64,000 nt of DNA from assembly GCA_037718865.1 (NCBI GenBank), contig JBBJMP010000014.1, forward strand, positions 1 through 64,000, read 5' to 3'. The notes below the pieces were generated by a model. That model was not told the DNA's origin and ran no database searches. It saw nothing but the letters and a program-made list of their open reading frames with translations. Of the stretch, positions 17,058 through 25,528 are shown piece by piece. This DNA is from JADCRZ01 sp037718865. GTDB lineage: Bacteria; Bacteroidota; Bacteroidia; Chitinophagales; Chitinophagaceae. How positions within the stretch are numbered: the stretch's first letter is position 1; each line of letters starts with the position of its first letter. Both the position numbers and the translations under genes were made by a program.

Positions 17058-18107
17058 TTAAATGATCAGCATCGCATCGCCGTAACTGAAAAAGCGATAT
17101 TTGTCCTTGATTGCTTTTTTGTATACTTCCATGGCAAGGTCATAACCGGCAAAAGCACAGGTCATAATGAGCAGGCTGGTTTTTGGCAGGTGAAAATTGG
17201 TTACCAGCGCATCTGCAATGTTAAACTTGTAAGGCGGATGAATAAAATGGTTAGTCCAGCCTTCAGAAGGTTTTAATAATTTTTCAGCAGTAAAGGATGA
17301 CTCAATGGCTCTCATTGTCGTAGTACCTATGGAACAGACCCTTTTCCCATCGACTTTAGCCTTATTGACGATCCGGCAATCGTGTTCTTCAATGCGATAG
17401 TATTCTGCATCCATTTTGTGTTTGCTAAGGTCTTCCACTTCGATTGGGCGGAATGTTCCCAGTCCCGTGTGCAAGGTTACTTCGGCGAAGCGTATACCCT
17501 TTATTTCAAGGCGTTTGATCAGTTCCCTGCTAAAATGTAAACCGGCGGTAGGCGCTGCTACGGCGCCTTCATGTTTGGCATAAACCGTTTGGTAGCGTTC
17601 CTTGTCTTCTTCATCCGGCTTACGCTTTATGTATTTGGGAAGAGGCGTTTCCCCTAAGATTTCCAGGATCTGGCGGAACTCATCATCGGTGCCATCCCAC
17701 AGGAAGCGGATGGTACGTCCGCGGCTCGTAGTATTGTCTATCACTTCGGCCACCAGTTCATCGCTGTCGCCAAAATATAATTTATTTCCCACCCGTATCT
17801 TTCGGGCCGGGTCAACAATTACGTCCCACAAGCGGTTTGGTTTATTCAATTCACGCAATAAGAATACTTCTATCTTGGCGCCCGTTTTTTCCTTTCTTCC
17901 ATACATACGAGCAGGAAAAACTTTGGTATTGTTTACTACGAAAACGTCTTTATCATCGAAATAATCAAGTATATCACGAAAATGCTTGTTGTCCATTTGC
18001 CCGGACTGACGGTTAACCACCATCATGCGGCTGTCTTCTCTTTTTTTTGCAGGATTTTGGGCAATAAGGTTTAGAGGCAGATCAAATTTGAACTGGGATA
18101 ACTTCAT
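17058..18107 (-). CDS. queA: S-adenosylmethionine:tRNA ribosyltransferase-isomerase QueA
   Basis: A 349-residue enzyme that transfers the ribosyl moiety of SAM to preQ1 at position 34 of tRNA, forming epoxyqueuosine. Family motifs are FDLPLNLIAQNPAKKREDSRMMV, VNNTKVFPARMYGRK, APTAGLHFSRELI, VTLHTGLGTFRPI, GTTTMRAIES and NFHLPKTSLLIMTCAFAG. Length is normal. The ATG at 18107 gives MKLSQFKFDLPLNLIAQ. A good Bacteroidota promoter lies about 245 bp upstream, so the gene probably has a long leader. Confidence 0.96.
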   Translation of the reverse strand: MKLSQFKFDLPLNLIAQNPAKKREDSRMMVVNRQSGQMDNKHFRDILDYFDDKDVFVVNNTKVFPARMYGRKEKTGAKIEVFLLRELNKPNRLWDVIVDPARKIRVGNKLYFGDSDELVAEVIDNTTSRGRTIRFLWDGTDDEFRQILEILGETPLPKYIKRKPDEEDKERYQTVYAKHEGAVAAPTAGLHFSRELIKRLEIKGIRFAEVTLHTGLGTFRPIEVEDLSKHKMDAEYYRIEEHDCRIVNKAKVDGKRVCSIGTTTMRAIESSFTAEKLLKPSEGWTNHFIHPPYKFNIADALVTNFHLPKTSLLIMTCAFAGYDLAMEVYKKAIKDKYRFFSYGDAMLII

Positions 18108-18217
18108 AAAAATTTTGTTTGTAAAATATTGAGCCGCGTGGAATGAATCAAACGGTAAAGATTGAATGAGTTGCTAACCGGAATCGAGGTGCTATCCCGG
18201 TGAAAAGAGTAAATATG

Positions 18218-18253
18218 TTGTGTCAATAATATATAATTTCACACATGACACAA
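18218..18253 (-). promoter_or_regulatory. Inverted repeat within the long queA leader
   Basis: TTGTGTCA (18218-18225) and TGACACAA (18246-18253) form an 8-bp stem within the ~237-nt segment between the predicted start of transcription and the queA ATG. A second, longer imperfect pairing (TGACA and GGTA blocks against TACC and TGTCA) spans about 80 nt upstream of it. Together they suggest a folded leader or a small RNA. I see no match to a known preQ1 riboswitch class. Confidence 0.35.
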
Positions 18254-18350
18254 ACCGGTAACGGAAAGTACTGGCAATTGAAGAGTTCCGCTCAAACCTG
18301 ATCTTACGGTACCAGGCCTGTCATCATGTTACGGGATGATTTTAAGGGTG

Positions 18351-18381
18351 CAAAATTAGGTTGTTCTTTGTCAGCATCAAA
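18351..18381 (-). promoter_or_regulatory. Promoter upstream of queA
   Basis: On the minus strand TTTG (18378-18381) and TAATTTTG (18351-18358) are separated by 19 nt, matching the Bacteroidota -33/-7 consensus. Transcription would start near 18344, leaving a leader of roughly 237 nt before queA. No other gene lies in 18108-18499. Confidence 0.55.
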
Positions 18382-18430
18382 ATATAATTTGCTGTTGTTT
18401 GTTGAGGATACTTTGAGACTAATTTTCCGT

Positions 18431-18462
18431 TTTGGGGATATAATATTAATCTTATAATTTTG
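18431..18462 (+). promoter_or_regulatory. Promoter of tRNA-Ser
   Basis: TTTG at 18431-18434, a 20-nt spacer and TAATTTTG at 18455-18462 make a textbook Bacteroidota promoter. It points at the tRNA gene that begins 37 bp further on. Confidence 0.7.
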
Positions 18463-18499
18463 CTGCCCCTGAACGAAGCAGGTGGTTAATTGACTAGTA

Positions 18500-18588
18500 G
18501 GTGAGGTGCCTGAGTGGCCGAAAGGAACGGTTTGCTAAACCGTCGTACGGGTTAAACTGTACCGAGGGTTCGAATCCCTCCCTCACCG
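18500..18588 (+). tRNA. tRNA-Ser (anticodon GCT)
   Basis: An 89-nt class II tRNA. The acceptor strands GGTGAGG (18500-18506) and CCTCACC (18581-18587) pair perfectly, with discriminator G at 18588. The anticodon arm is ACGGT-TTGCTAA-ACCGT with GCT at 18534-18536 (reads AGC/AGU). A long variable arm follows, then a T arm GAGGG-TTCGAAT-CCCTC at 18564-18580. CCA is not encoded. It stands at the border between the housekeeping block and the A+T-rich polysaccharide loci. Confidence 0.95.
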
Positions 18589-18611
18589 CAAAAACACAGT
18601 CACATTACATC

Positions 18612-18648
18612 AAATCCCTATAAATTAAATGTTTGTAGGGATTTTTTT
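18612..18648 (+). terminator. Terminator after tRNA-Ser
   Basis: AAATCCCTA (18612-18620) pairs with TAGGGATTT (18636-18644) across a 15-nt A/T loop, and a T run continues to 18647. It lies 23 bp after the tRNA. Confidence 0.65.
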
Positions 18649-18701
18649 GGTTGTGCAATCCTATCAAAACATGCAGTTTTCTACAAAAAAAATGTCTAAA
18701 T

Positions 18702-18812
18702 CGAGACCTCTTATCATTTGTAAATTAGGTCTCGCTGAATGATGTAATAGTTTGAATTTCAATCTTATATGAGATAATAGAAGACCTGATTGAGATAATA
18801 AAAGACCTGATT
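18702..18812. repeat. Inverted and direct repeats downstream of tRNA-Ser
   Basis: CGAGACCT (18702-18709) and AGGTCTCG (18727-18734) form an inverted repeat. A 21-bp unit beginning GAGATAATA and ending GACCTGATT is then duplicated head to tail at 18771-18791 and 18792-18812 with one mismatch. The AGACCT word recurs in all of them. No gene is visible in 18589-19024. Such repeats next to a tRNA could be leftovers of an integration site, but no integrase is present. Confidence 0.6.
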
Positions 18813-19024
18813 TTTCGTTGGTTAGTGTAACATTTAAGATAGTAAATTCAGTGGTTTATGCACATCACTTTTCAATTGAAAAAAAATAAGACTGACCAAT
18901 TTGGTCATATTATGGATTAATGGGAAAAAAGCGGGCTACATTGGATTATCTATCATTTCTATAACTTAATTAAAAAGAAAGAATGGACAAACGCTCCCTG
19001 CAGTAAGACTATAAATTTTAAATT

Positions 19025-20359
19025 TTATACTACAGGTAGTTTCCATGGACTTCGATAATCCTTTTTAAGAAAACTATCCGCTACCGGATTATCTACAAAT
19101 TTTCGTTTTACCGGATCGTAAACAACACGGGTTGCTGTGCGATAAGAGATGTTGCCCATGTGTGCTAAAATTGTGGCAAATGCCCCTTTTTCAATCGGAC
19201 TATTCGTATTGTTGGTTTGATCTCTAATGCATGTACACCAATTGGCTGTATGTGCTTCAATTCCACCATCCTCAAACTTACCAACCAGTTGAGCCCGGTC
19301 AGTCATCGGTACTCCTTCCTTAGTCTTTTCCGGTATCAATTCATAACCTTCACGGTTACAAACTAATGTTGCTTTGCTTCCTATCCAGGCGACCCCCTGA
19401 TTACGGTTGTATAGGTTTGCAACTTGTTGCGACCATTCTATATGAAAGTTATCGAATTGAAAAATCGTTGTCTGGCAGCTTGGGGTTTCATTAAATGTTT
19501 TCGGGTGTTTATATGCCGTCGAAAAGACGGCTTTGGGATATTCACGATTTACTCCCAGGGCTTTTAGTCCGTCAAAAGCAGAATCTATCCAATGAACTCC
19601 CCAGTCGGTTTGCTGCCCACCGCCATAATCCCAAAATCCTCGCCAACCGCGAAAACGATTAGGATTGAAGGGCCTTTTCGGTGAAGGTCCTAACCACATT
19701 TCATAGTCAATATAATCAGGAACCGAAGTATCTTCAACTGCTGGCTTTGGATCTGTGCTCTGGCTAAGCCATAATTGTACTTTATAAACATCACCCAGCA
19801 CACCCAATCTTAATATTTCATTGGCGGCACGAAAGTAGCGTAGGCTTGTTTGCCATAATCCGGTAGTGATGATACCTTTGTGTTTCTTTTGTAAATCCAT
19901 CATTAGGTTACATTCTTCTATGCTATTGGCCACAGGTTTCTCAACATAAATTGCCTTGCCGGCATTCAGTGCCTCAGCAAAAATATAAGTATGCCAATGG
20001 TCCGGAGTGGCGATGATAACGCCATTAATGTCTTTATTTTCCAATAACTTACGAAAATCCCCATAAAGGTGCATATTGGCTGTCTGGTCTGGAAAGTCTT
20101 TCTTGAAACGAGCAGCTTGCTCTTCAAGACGCTGCTTGTTCACATCACACATGGCAATGCAGTGAACCCATGAATTATCAGTAAGGGCGCCTTGTAAATC
20201 CCTGCAGCCCATACCAACACCAATAACTCCCAGATTAACCCTGGAAATTGCTGAGCTTGGTGCTATACCCTTTGCTTTGCCTGAAATCAAAGATGAGAAA
20301 CCTAAACCAGTAGCTAAGGTGGAGGAATTTTTAAGAAAATCTCTTCTATTCGTGCTCAT
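19025..20359 (-). CDS. Gfo/Idh/MocA-family oxidoreductase with Tat signal
   Basis: A 444-residue NAD(P)-dependent oxidoreductase. The N terminus STNRRDFLKNSSTLATGLGF is a twin-arginine signal, so the folded enzyme is exported. A Rossmann domain follows (NLGVIGVGMGCRDLQGAL), with the family EKPVANSIEECNLMMDL motif whose Lys lies at the active site. The C-terminal alpha/beta substrate domain contains WGVHWIDSAFDGLKALG and GWRGFWDYGGGQQTDWG. It oxidises or reduces a sugar or cyclitol, and the exact substrate is unknown. It is the last gene of PUL 1, separated by a 351-bp A+T-rich gap (20360-20710) in which I see nothing, so it may have its own promoter. Confidence 0.85.
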   Translation of the reverse strand: MSTNRRDFLKNSSTLATGLGFSSLISGKAKGIAPSSAISRVNLGVIGVGMGCRDLQGALTDNSWVHCIAMCDVNKQRLEEQAARFKKDFPDQTANMHLYGDFRKLLENKDINGVIIATPDHWHTYIFAEALNAGKAIYVEKPVANSIEECNLMMDLQKKHKGIITTGLWQTSLRYFRAANEILRLGVLGDVYKVQLWLSQSTDPKPAVEDTSVPDYIDYEMWLGPSPKRPFNPNRFRGWRGFWDYGGGQQTDWGVHWIDSAFDGLKALGVNREYPKAVFSTAYKHPKTFNETPSCQTTIFQFDNFHIEWSQQVANLYNRNQGVAWIGSKATLVCNREGYELIPEKTKEGVPMTDRAQLVGKFEDGGIEAHTANWCTCIRDQTNNTNSPIEKGAFATILAHMGNISYRTATRVVYDPVKRKFVDNPVADSFLKKDYRSPWKLPVV

Positions 20360-20710
20360 ATTTATTTATTTATTTGAGGTGTCCTTTGTATTTTATGCAT
20401 GATAAAACATCATCAAGGATAACAACACTGCAGCTGTCACTTTTAGGAGTTGTGATAAGAAATAAACGGTCTGTCTGATTTTTACAGCTCCCTTATTCAA
20501 ATGTTCCTAAAATTGATTGGCTCACCGGGGTCGCCACACCCACAGAACCTGCTTGCAAAAAATCAGCCTGTCAATAAAACTCGATTCAAACTTCCTTTAT
20601 AAAAATTTTTGGATGAATTTAAACCAATTAATTATCTATTATCTGAAGAAAATTGTCTTATTAAATTAAGTAGCGCTGCACGATCATCCGCCAGGTATTA
20701 GATTCATTAT

Positions 20711-22546
20711 TTATTTGCTTAACTCCAATATATATACACCTTTTGCAGGTATATTAATTGTATTTCTAATATCAACTGCCTTTGATGTAATTACGTCGCT
20801 GCCATTGGTATAGTGTTCTGTGATATCGGTGAAGCGATTCATTTCTAAGGTTTGATCAGTAACGGCTCCATTCAGGATAACCAGGACGGTGTGGTTATCT
20901 TTTATGCGCCCGTATACATATACCCCGTTTTTTGGCGCATAATGGATCAATTTCCCCTGAGTAACAGCTGCACTGCTCTTTCTCCATTGCAACAGTTTTT
21001 GCATATAATCCCATGCTTCATTTTGCTTATCTGTACGCCCGCTTCTGGAAAATTCATCGGTTTTATCACCTTGCCATCCCCCTGGAAAATCTTTCCTAAG
21101 TTTCCCATCACCTTCCTCTTTCGTGCCGGTCATTAATACTTCGGTTCCGTAATAAAGCTGAGGAATGCCCCGTGTAGTTAATAAAAATGCCAAACCCTGT
21201 TTATAATGTTTTAAATCTGTATCATCTTTACGGTTAAAACGGGTTAAATCATGGTTATCTAAAAAGGTAAGAATATTATACGGGTCAGGATAGATAAAGT
21301 CCTGTGCGATATCTTCGAAAATATTCGTCAAATACCCATTGTCACTCTTACCGTCGAAAGCATTTTGCGTAATAAATGTAAGCGAAAAGTCCATGACCGT
21401 TTTTAAATAGGAGTTATTGCTGCTCAGCCGTGATTTTTGCTGCCACCAGGCAGATGCTGTACTTTTATTGTACCATGTTTCGCCAACAATATTGAAATTA
21501 GGGTATTCATTATTGACTTCTTTGCACCAGCGGGCCAAAAAATCGTAATCCAAATAGGAATAAGTATCTTGCCTGATGCCATCAATACGAGCATACTCTA
21601 TCCACCAAATACTGTTTTGGATAAGATACGTGGCGAGGTGGTGGCTACGCTGATTCAAATCGGGCATCCCTCTGGTAAACCAACCATTCAGAAATGTATT
21701 TTTTTCTGTTGAAGAGGCATGAACATCCATCGCTGTAACGGTAGCGTGGTTGGTTTGCAAAAAAACACCATCGTTATTTATCCAGTCTTTGGATGGCAGA
21801 TCATTCATCCACCAATGTGAGCTGCCACAATGGTTAAAGACCACATCCATCACCATTTTCATCCCTTTGACGTGGGTAACTTTTACCAACGATTGAAACT
21901 CTTCGTTGGTACCAAAACGCGGGTCGGTATTATAAAAATCGGTTATGGCATAGCCATGATAGGAACCGCCCCTCATTTTATTCTCTTGTATCGGGTTTAA
22001 CCATACGGTGGTAATACCTAAGTCTTTCAAATAGTCAAGATGTTTGCCTATTCCTTCAAGGTCGCCGCCGTGGCGGGCATCCGGGCTTTCGCGGTTAACT
22101 GTCACATCCTCAAGATTATCATTTGCAGGGTTGGCATTTGCAAAACGATCCGGCGTGATAAGGTACAAAACATCTGATGCGTTAAAGCCCAAGGCTCCGC
22201 TTGTATCACTACGTGCCAGCACTGGGTAATTGAATCTAAATTTCTGCTGTCCATCTGTAAAAATCAGGGGTACAAGGCCTGGCTTTGTCCCTTTAGAAAT
22301 GCTGAGATAAATGAATACATAGTTTGGGTTAGTGGTTTTTGAAAGTTCCTTTAATTTTATTCCCTGGTAATTAATAGTGAGTGTTGATTTGCCAATATCA
22401 GGACCATATACCATAATCTGTAATTCGGTGTTCTTCATTCCCACCCACCAGTTAGCCGGTTCAATGCGGGTTATGGTGATAGCCTTTGCCATTGTAGCTG
22501 TCAAAAGAACTACACACACGAGTACAGTATATAATCTTTTATTCAT
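20711..22546 (-). CDS. GH13 neopullulanase/cyclomaltodextrinase-type amylase (SusA-like)
   Basis: A 611-residue enzyme with a signal peptide (residues 1-22, ending MAKA). An immunoglobulin-like cyclomaltodextrinase N domain (~25-115) precedes the GH13 TIM barrel: region I DVVFNH (~234-239), nucleophile D327 in DGIRQD, acid/base E356 in VGETW, transition-state D433 in LDNHD. A C-terminal beta-sandwich closes it. By family and location it cleaves alpha-1,4 links of maltooligosaccharides, cyclodextrins or pullulan in the periplasm, like SusA of the Bacteroides starch system. It starts 17 bp after the preceding GH13 gene, clearly in the same operon. Confidence 0.9.
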   Translation of the reverse strand: MNKRLYTVLVCVVLLTATMAKAITITRIEPANWWVGMKNTELQIMVYGPDIGKSTLTINYQGIKLKELSKTTNPNYVFIYLSISKGTKPGLVPLIFTDGQQKFRFNYPVLARSDTSGALGFNASDVLYLITPDRFANANPANDNLEDVTVNRESPDARHGGDLEGIGKHLDYLKDLGITTVWLNPIQENKMRGGSYHGYAITDFYNTDPRFGTNEEFQSLVKVTHVKGMKMVMDVVFNHCGSSHWWMNDLPSKDWINNDGVFLQTNHATVTAMDVHASSTEKNTFLNGWFTRGMPDLNQRSHHLATYLIQNSIWWIEYARIDGIRQDTYSYLDYDFLARWCKEVNNEYPNFNIVGETWYNKSTASAWWQQKSRLSSNNSYLKTVMDFSLTFITQNAFDGKSDNGYLTNIFEDIAQDFIYPDPYNILTFLDNHDLTRFNRKDDTDLKHYKQGLAFLLTTRGIPQLYYGTEVLMTGTKEEGDGKLRKDFPGGWQGDKTDEFSRSGRTDKQNEAWDYMQKLLQWRKSSAAVTQGKLIHYAPKNGVYVYGRIKDNHTVLVILNGAVTDQTLEMNRFTDITEHYTNGSDVITSKAVDIRNTINIPAKGVYILELSK

Positions 22547-22563
22547 TTTAATATCTTATGATG

Positions 22564-23928
22564 TTAATTTTTATAAACGAGATATGAATATGGTTCCAGT
22601 GCGATAGTACTTTTTAAGGTTGTTTTAGAACCGTTAAAAGCATCTTTCCATGAGCTGTTTACCAGGATCGCTGGAAGAGTATAAGTGATGTGCTTATCCC
22701 TTAAATTAGATAAAACCAACACTTTTTTTGATCCTTTTATTTTAGTAAATACACAAACATCATCATTGTTGTACGATGTTAATACCCCTCTTCTAACTGG
22801 TTCACTGCTATTTCTGAAAGCGATGATCTTTTTATATTCTGCAGTTATATCCGGATTATTCAGCGTCCAGTCAATTCTAGTAGATGTAAACGGAAATGTT
22901 AACCTGAATGGCGTTCCTACCTCCTGTCCATTGTATATCATAGGAATTCCTTTCATGTAAGCAATCATTACAAAGGCAGCCATCGATCCCTTTTTCCCTC
23001 CAAATAATTCTAAAGGTGTGCCATCTGAACTATTAACATCATGGTTAGTCACGTATCTTATTATCGATTGGCCATCTTCAATAGTACCTCTAAAGTCCCT
23101 TACATTTAGCGAATCAATTGATCGTACAGACTTATTATTTCTGTAGATATTTTTTAAGTTGTCAAAGAAACCAAAGCCAAAATTGTAATCAAACCCGACA
23201 CTAAAATTCTCAGGGCGGCTGCCTTCAGCAAGCATTAACAACTTATGGGTAGAAATAGTTTCTAATGTATCAATAGCCTGTTGCCAGAAATCAACCGGTG
23301 GTCCATCCGAGTAATCACAGCGGAACCCATCAATATTGGCTTTATACACCCAGGATTTCATCGACCTGATAAGGCTCAAGCGCAAATCGCTATTCTTAAA
23401 ATTTAATTGGGCTACATCTCTCCAATTTCTTGGGTATTTTATATTTCCGGCAGAATCCTGTTCATACCAGGATTTGTCTGCTATCCAGGGATGATCCCAC
23501 GAAGTATGATTAGCAACGATATCAATCAGCACAGCCATTTTCAGCTTATGGGCGCGATCAACAAGAGTACGTAAGTCTTCCAATGTTCCGAATTCACTCC
23601 CCACAGCGTCGTAATCTTTTGTAGCATAAGGCGAATTGACGGACTTAAGCACACCAACAGGATAAATAGGCATTAAGTAAATCACATTTACCCCTAACGC
23701 TTTTATAGAATCTAACCGGGCGGCAACCCCCTTTAGATCTCCGTTCTTGCTAAAAGAACGCATATTCACCTGGTACATAGTTACATCCCTCCGATCGGGA
23801 ACATTCTTAAATGGTTTGCCATATTGCGGAGGATACGGCTGGTTTGCCGGTGTTTGAGCAAAACCAATTGTTGAACTGTTACACAAACACAGTACTGTAC
23901 TGAGTAAAAAGCCTATATTTTTTTTCAT
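22564..23928 (-). CDS. GH13 alpha-amylase family enzyme, first of a tandem pair
   Basis: A 454-residue secreted amylase with a signal peptide (residues 1-25, ending GFAQ) and an obvious GH13 barrel: region I DIVANHTSW (~136-144), nucleophile D205 in DGFRCD, acid/base E235 in LAEGS, D297 in TNHD. A short C-terminal all-beta domain (~380-454) follows. It is strikingly similar along its whole length to the enzyme at 24119-25492 (shared blocks LDSIKALGVNV, YLMPIYPVGVL, THKLL-LAEGSR, GMPMIYNGQEVGTP-type), so one arose from the other by duplication. This copy has a cleavable signal where the other has a lipoprotein signal, which suggests a periplasmic/surface split of the same activity on alpha-glucans. 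Confidence 0.9.
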   Translation of the reverse strand: MKKNIGFLLSTVLCLCNSSTIGFAQTPANQPYPPQYGKPFKNVPDRRDVTMYQVNMRSFSKNGDLKGVAARLDSIKALGVNVIYLMPIYPVGVLKSVNSPYATKDYDAVGSEFGTLEDLRTLVDRAHKLKMAVLIDIVANHTSWDHPWIADKSWYEQDSAGNIKYPRNWRDVAQLNFKNSDLRLSLIRSMKSWVYKANIDGFRCDYSDGPPVDFWQQAIDTLETISTHKLLMLAEGSRPENFSVGFDYNFGFGFFDNLKNIYRNNKSVRSIDSLNVRDFRGTIEDGQSIIRYVTNHDVNSSDGTPLELFGGKKGSMAAFVMIAYMKGIPMIYNGQEVGTPFRLTFPFTSTRIDWTLNNPDITAEYKKIIAFRNSSEPVRRGVLTSYNNDDVCVFTKIKGSKKVLVLSNLRDKHITYTLPAILVNSSWKDAFNGSKTTLKSTIALEPYSYLVYKN

Positions 23929-23986
23929 ATTATTTAAAAATTGAACTAATAAATTCTTACTGATTAATAATTAAATTTCGGTACAA

Positions 23987-24094
23987 TCATTTCAATAATG
24001 CATCTAACCCTTTGGCATACGCTGCTTCAATGGCTAACCAATTAGTGTGGATACGGCGCAACCAATTGTTCCCACTGATACGTAAATGATTCAT
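23987..24094 (-). other. Short in-frame coding-like remnant between the duplicated GH13 genes
   Basis: After the stop of the upstream GH13 gene the same frame meets TAA and TAG, then runs open for 35 codons from an ATG at 24094 (MNHLRISGNNWLRRIHTNW, continuing to a TGA at 23987). The composition is protein-like, with Trp, Arg, Ala and an amphipathic end (EAAYAKGLDALLK). I cannot assign it to a family. It may be the C-terminal remnant of a gene lost when the GH13 pair was duplicated, or a tiny real ORF. Confidence 0.25.
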
Positions 24095-24118
24095 TTCATT
24101 TATTTGCGTTTTCTAATA

Positions 24119-25492
24119 TTAATTTCGCAATACCATATAAGAGAAAGGTTGTAAAGAAAGCTGGTTGCCTAATGTTACAGAACCACCGTTCAGAGCGTTG
24201 GTCCATGAAGTATTTGCCAAAACCCACGGTAATGTGTAATTGATCGTACTATTTCGAAGATTAGCAATTACCAGTGCCTTTTCTGTACCAATTTCCTTTG
24301 TAAAAGCACAGACATCGGCTGTACTGTACGATGTCAAATTACCTCGCCTTATTGCTCTACTGATGTTTCTGAAGGCAATCACTTTCTTGTATTCGGCGGT
24401 AATATCCGGATTAATTGTCCAGTTAATTTTTGTTGTTGTAAAAGGAAAGGTCAATCGTTGAGGCGTTCCTACTTCCTGGCCATTATAAATCATGGGAACA
24501 CCTTTCATATAAGCAGCGATTACAAAAGCAGCCATAGAGCCGTTTCTACCACCAAATAAATCCCATGGAGTACCATCAGAGCTATTTACATCGTGATTGG
24601 TAATATAACGAACTACCTGCTGTCCATTGGATGCATTGTTGTATTCTGAATTATTTAGATTGTCTATTGTCAGCACTGAGGCGTTAGAGCTGTAAATATT
24701 TTTGAGATTATCATAAAATCCAAATCCGAAGTTAAAATCAAACCCTGCTGAATAGTTCGAACTGCGACTACCTTCTGCAAGCAGGAGTAACTTATGGGTA
24801 GTAATATTCCTTAATGTATCAATTGCCTGCTTCCAGAAATCAATAGGAGGGCCATCGGTATAATCAAACCTAAACCCATCAACATTTGCAGTAAGCACCC
24901 AATACTTCATTGCTTTAATCATGGCTAACCGCATTTCAGGATTATCAAAATTTAACTGAGCCACATCATTCCAGCCGGTACCGAGTGGGCTTACAACATT
25001 GCCTCCTTGCTGCAAGTACCATGATTTCTGACTGCTGATCCATTCATTATCCCATGATGTGTGGTTAGCAACCCAATCCAATATTACACTCATGTTCTTG
25101 TTGTGTGCGCTATCCACAAGTACACGCAGATCAGTTAATATTCCGAATTCACTAGTTACTCCTTTATAATCTTTCACGGCATAAGGCGAGTTGATGGCGT
25201 TGAGTACCCCGACAGGATATATGGGCATTAGATAGACGACATTTACACCCAGAGCTTTAATAGAATCTAACCTTGCTATTACTCCCGTGAAATTTCCCTG
25301 CTGACTAAAGACACGTATATTCACTTGATATATGACTGCATCCTGGCGGTCAGTAACCTTGCTGAATGGTATACCATATTGGGCAGGATCCTGTTCAATC
25401 ACAACCGGACCAGGTAGTGGCTCTCCGGAACTACCCGATTTGGTACAGCTAATGTTTAGTATTATTAATATAAAAATTGAAAATGTTTTCAT
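24119..25492 (-). CDS. GH13 alpha-amylase family lipoprotein, second of a tandem pair
   Basis: A 457-residue GH13 enzyme with a lipoprotein signal. The hydrophobic stretch ends at the lipid-accepting C16 in LNISCTKSG, followed by a Ser/Gly/Pro linker. It is probably anchored at the cell surface, like SusG. The barrel has region I DWVANHTSW (~139-147), nucleophile D210 in DGFRFD, acid/base E240 in LAEGS and D301 in TNHD. It is a close paralogue of the 22564-23928 product. Its gene follows the FG-GAP lipoprotein gene by 36 bp in the same operon. It likely makes the first cuts in starch-type polymers outside the cell. Confidence 0.9.
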   Translation of the reverse strand: MKTFSIFILIILNISCTKSGSSGEPLPGPVVIEQDPAQYGIPFSKVTDRQDAVIYQVNIRVFSQQGNFTGVIARLDSIKALGVNVVYLMPIYPVGVLNAINSPYAVKDYKGVTSEFGILTDLRVLVDSAHNKNMSVILDWVANHTSWDNEWISSQKSWYLQQGGNVVSPLGTGWNDVAQLNFDNPEMRLAMIKAMKYWVLTANVDGFRFDYTDGPPIDFWKQAIDTLRNITTHKLLLLAEGSRSSNYSAGFDFNFGFGFYDNLKNIYSSNASVLTIDNLNNSEYNNASNGQQVVRYITNHDVNSSDGTPWDLFGGRNGSMAAFVIAAYMKGVPMIYNGQEVGTPQRLTFPFTTTKINWTINPDITAEYKKVIAFRNISRAIRRGNLTSYSTADVCAFTKEIGTEKALVIANLRNSTINYTLPWVLANTSWTNALNGGSVTLGNQLSLQPFSYMVLRN

Positions 25493-25528
25493 CGCTTCTA
25501 TTAAGAATTTTCTTTTATTATACTCTAA

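Noticed and set aside
18108..18344. preQ1 riboswitch before queA
   Set aside because: No recognisable preQ1-I, II or III core, so only a generic structured leader is proposed.
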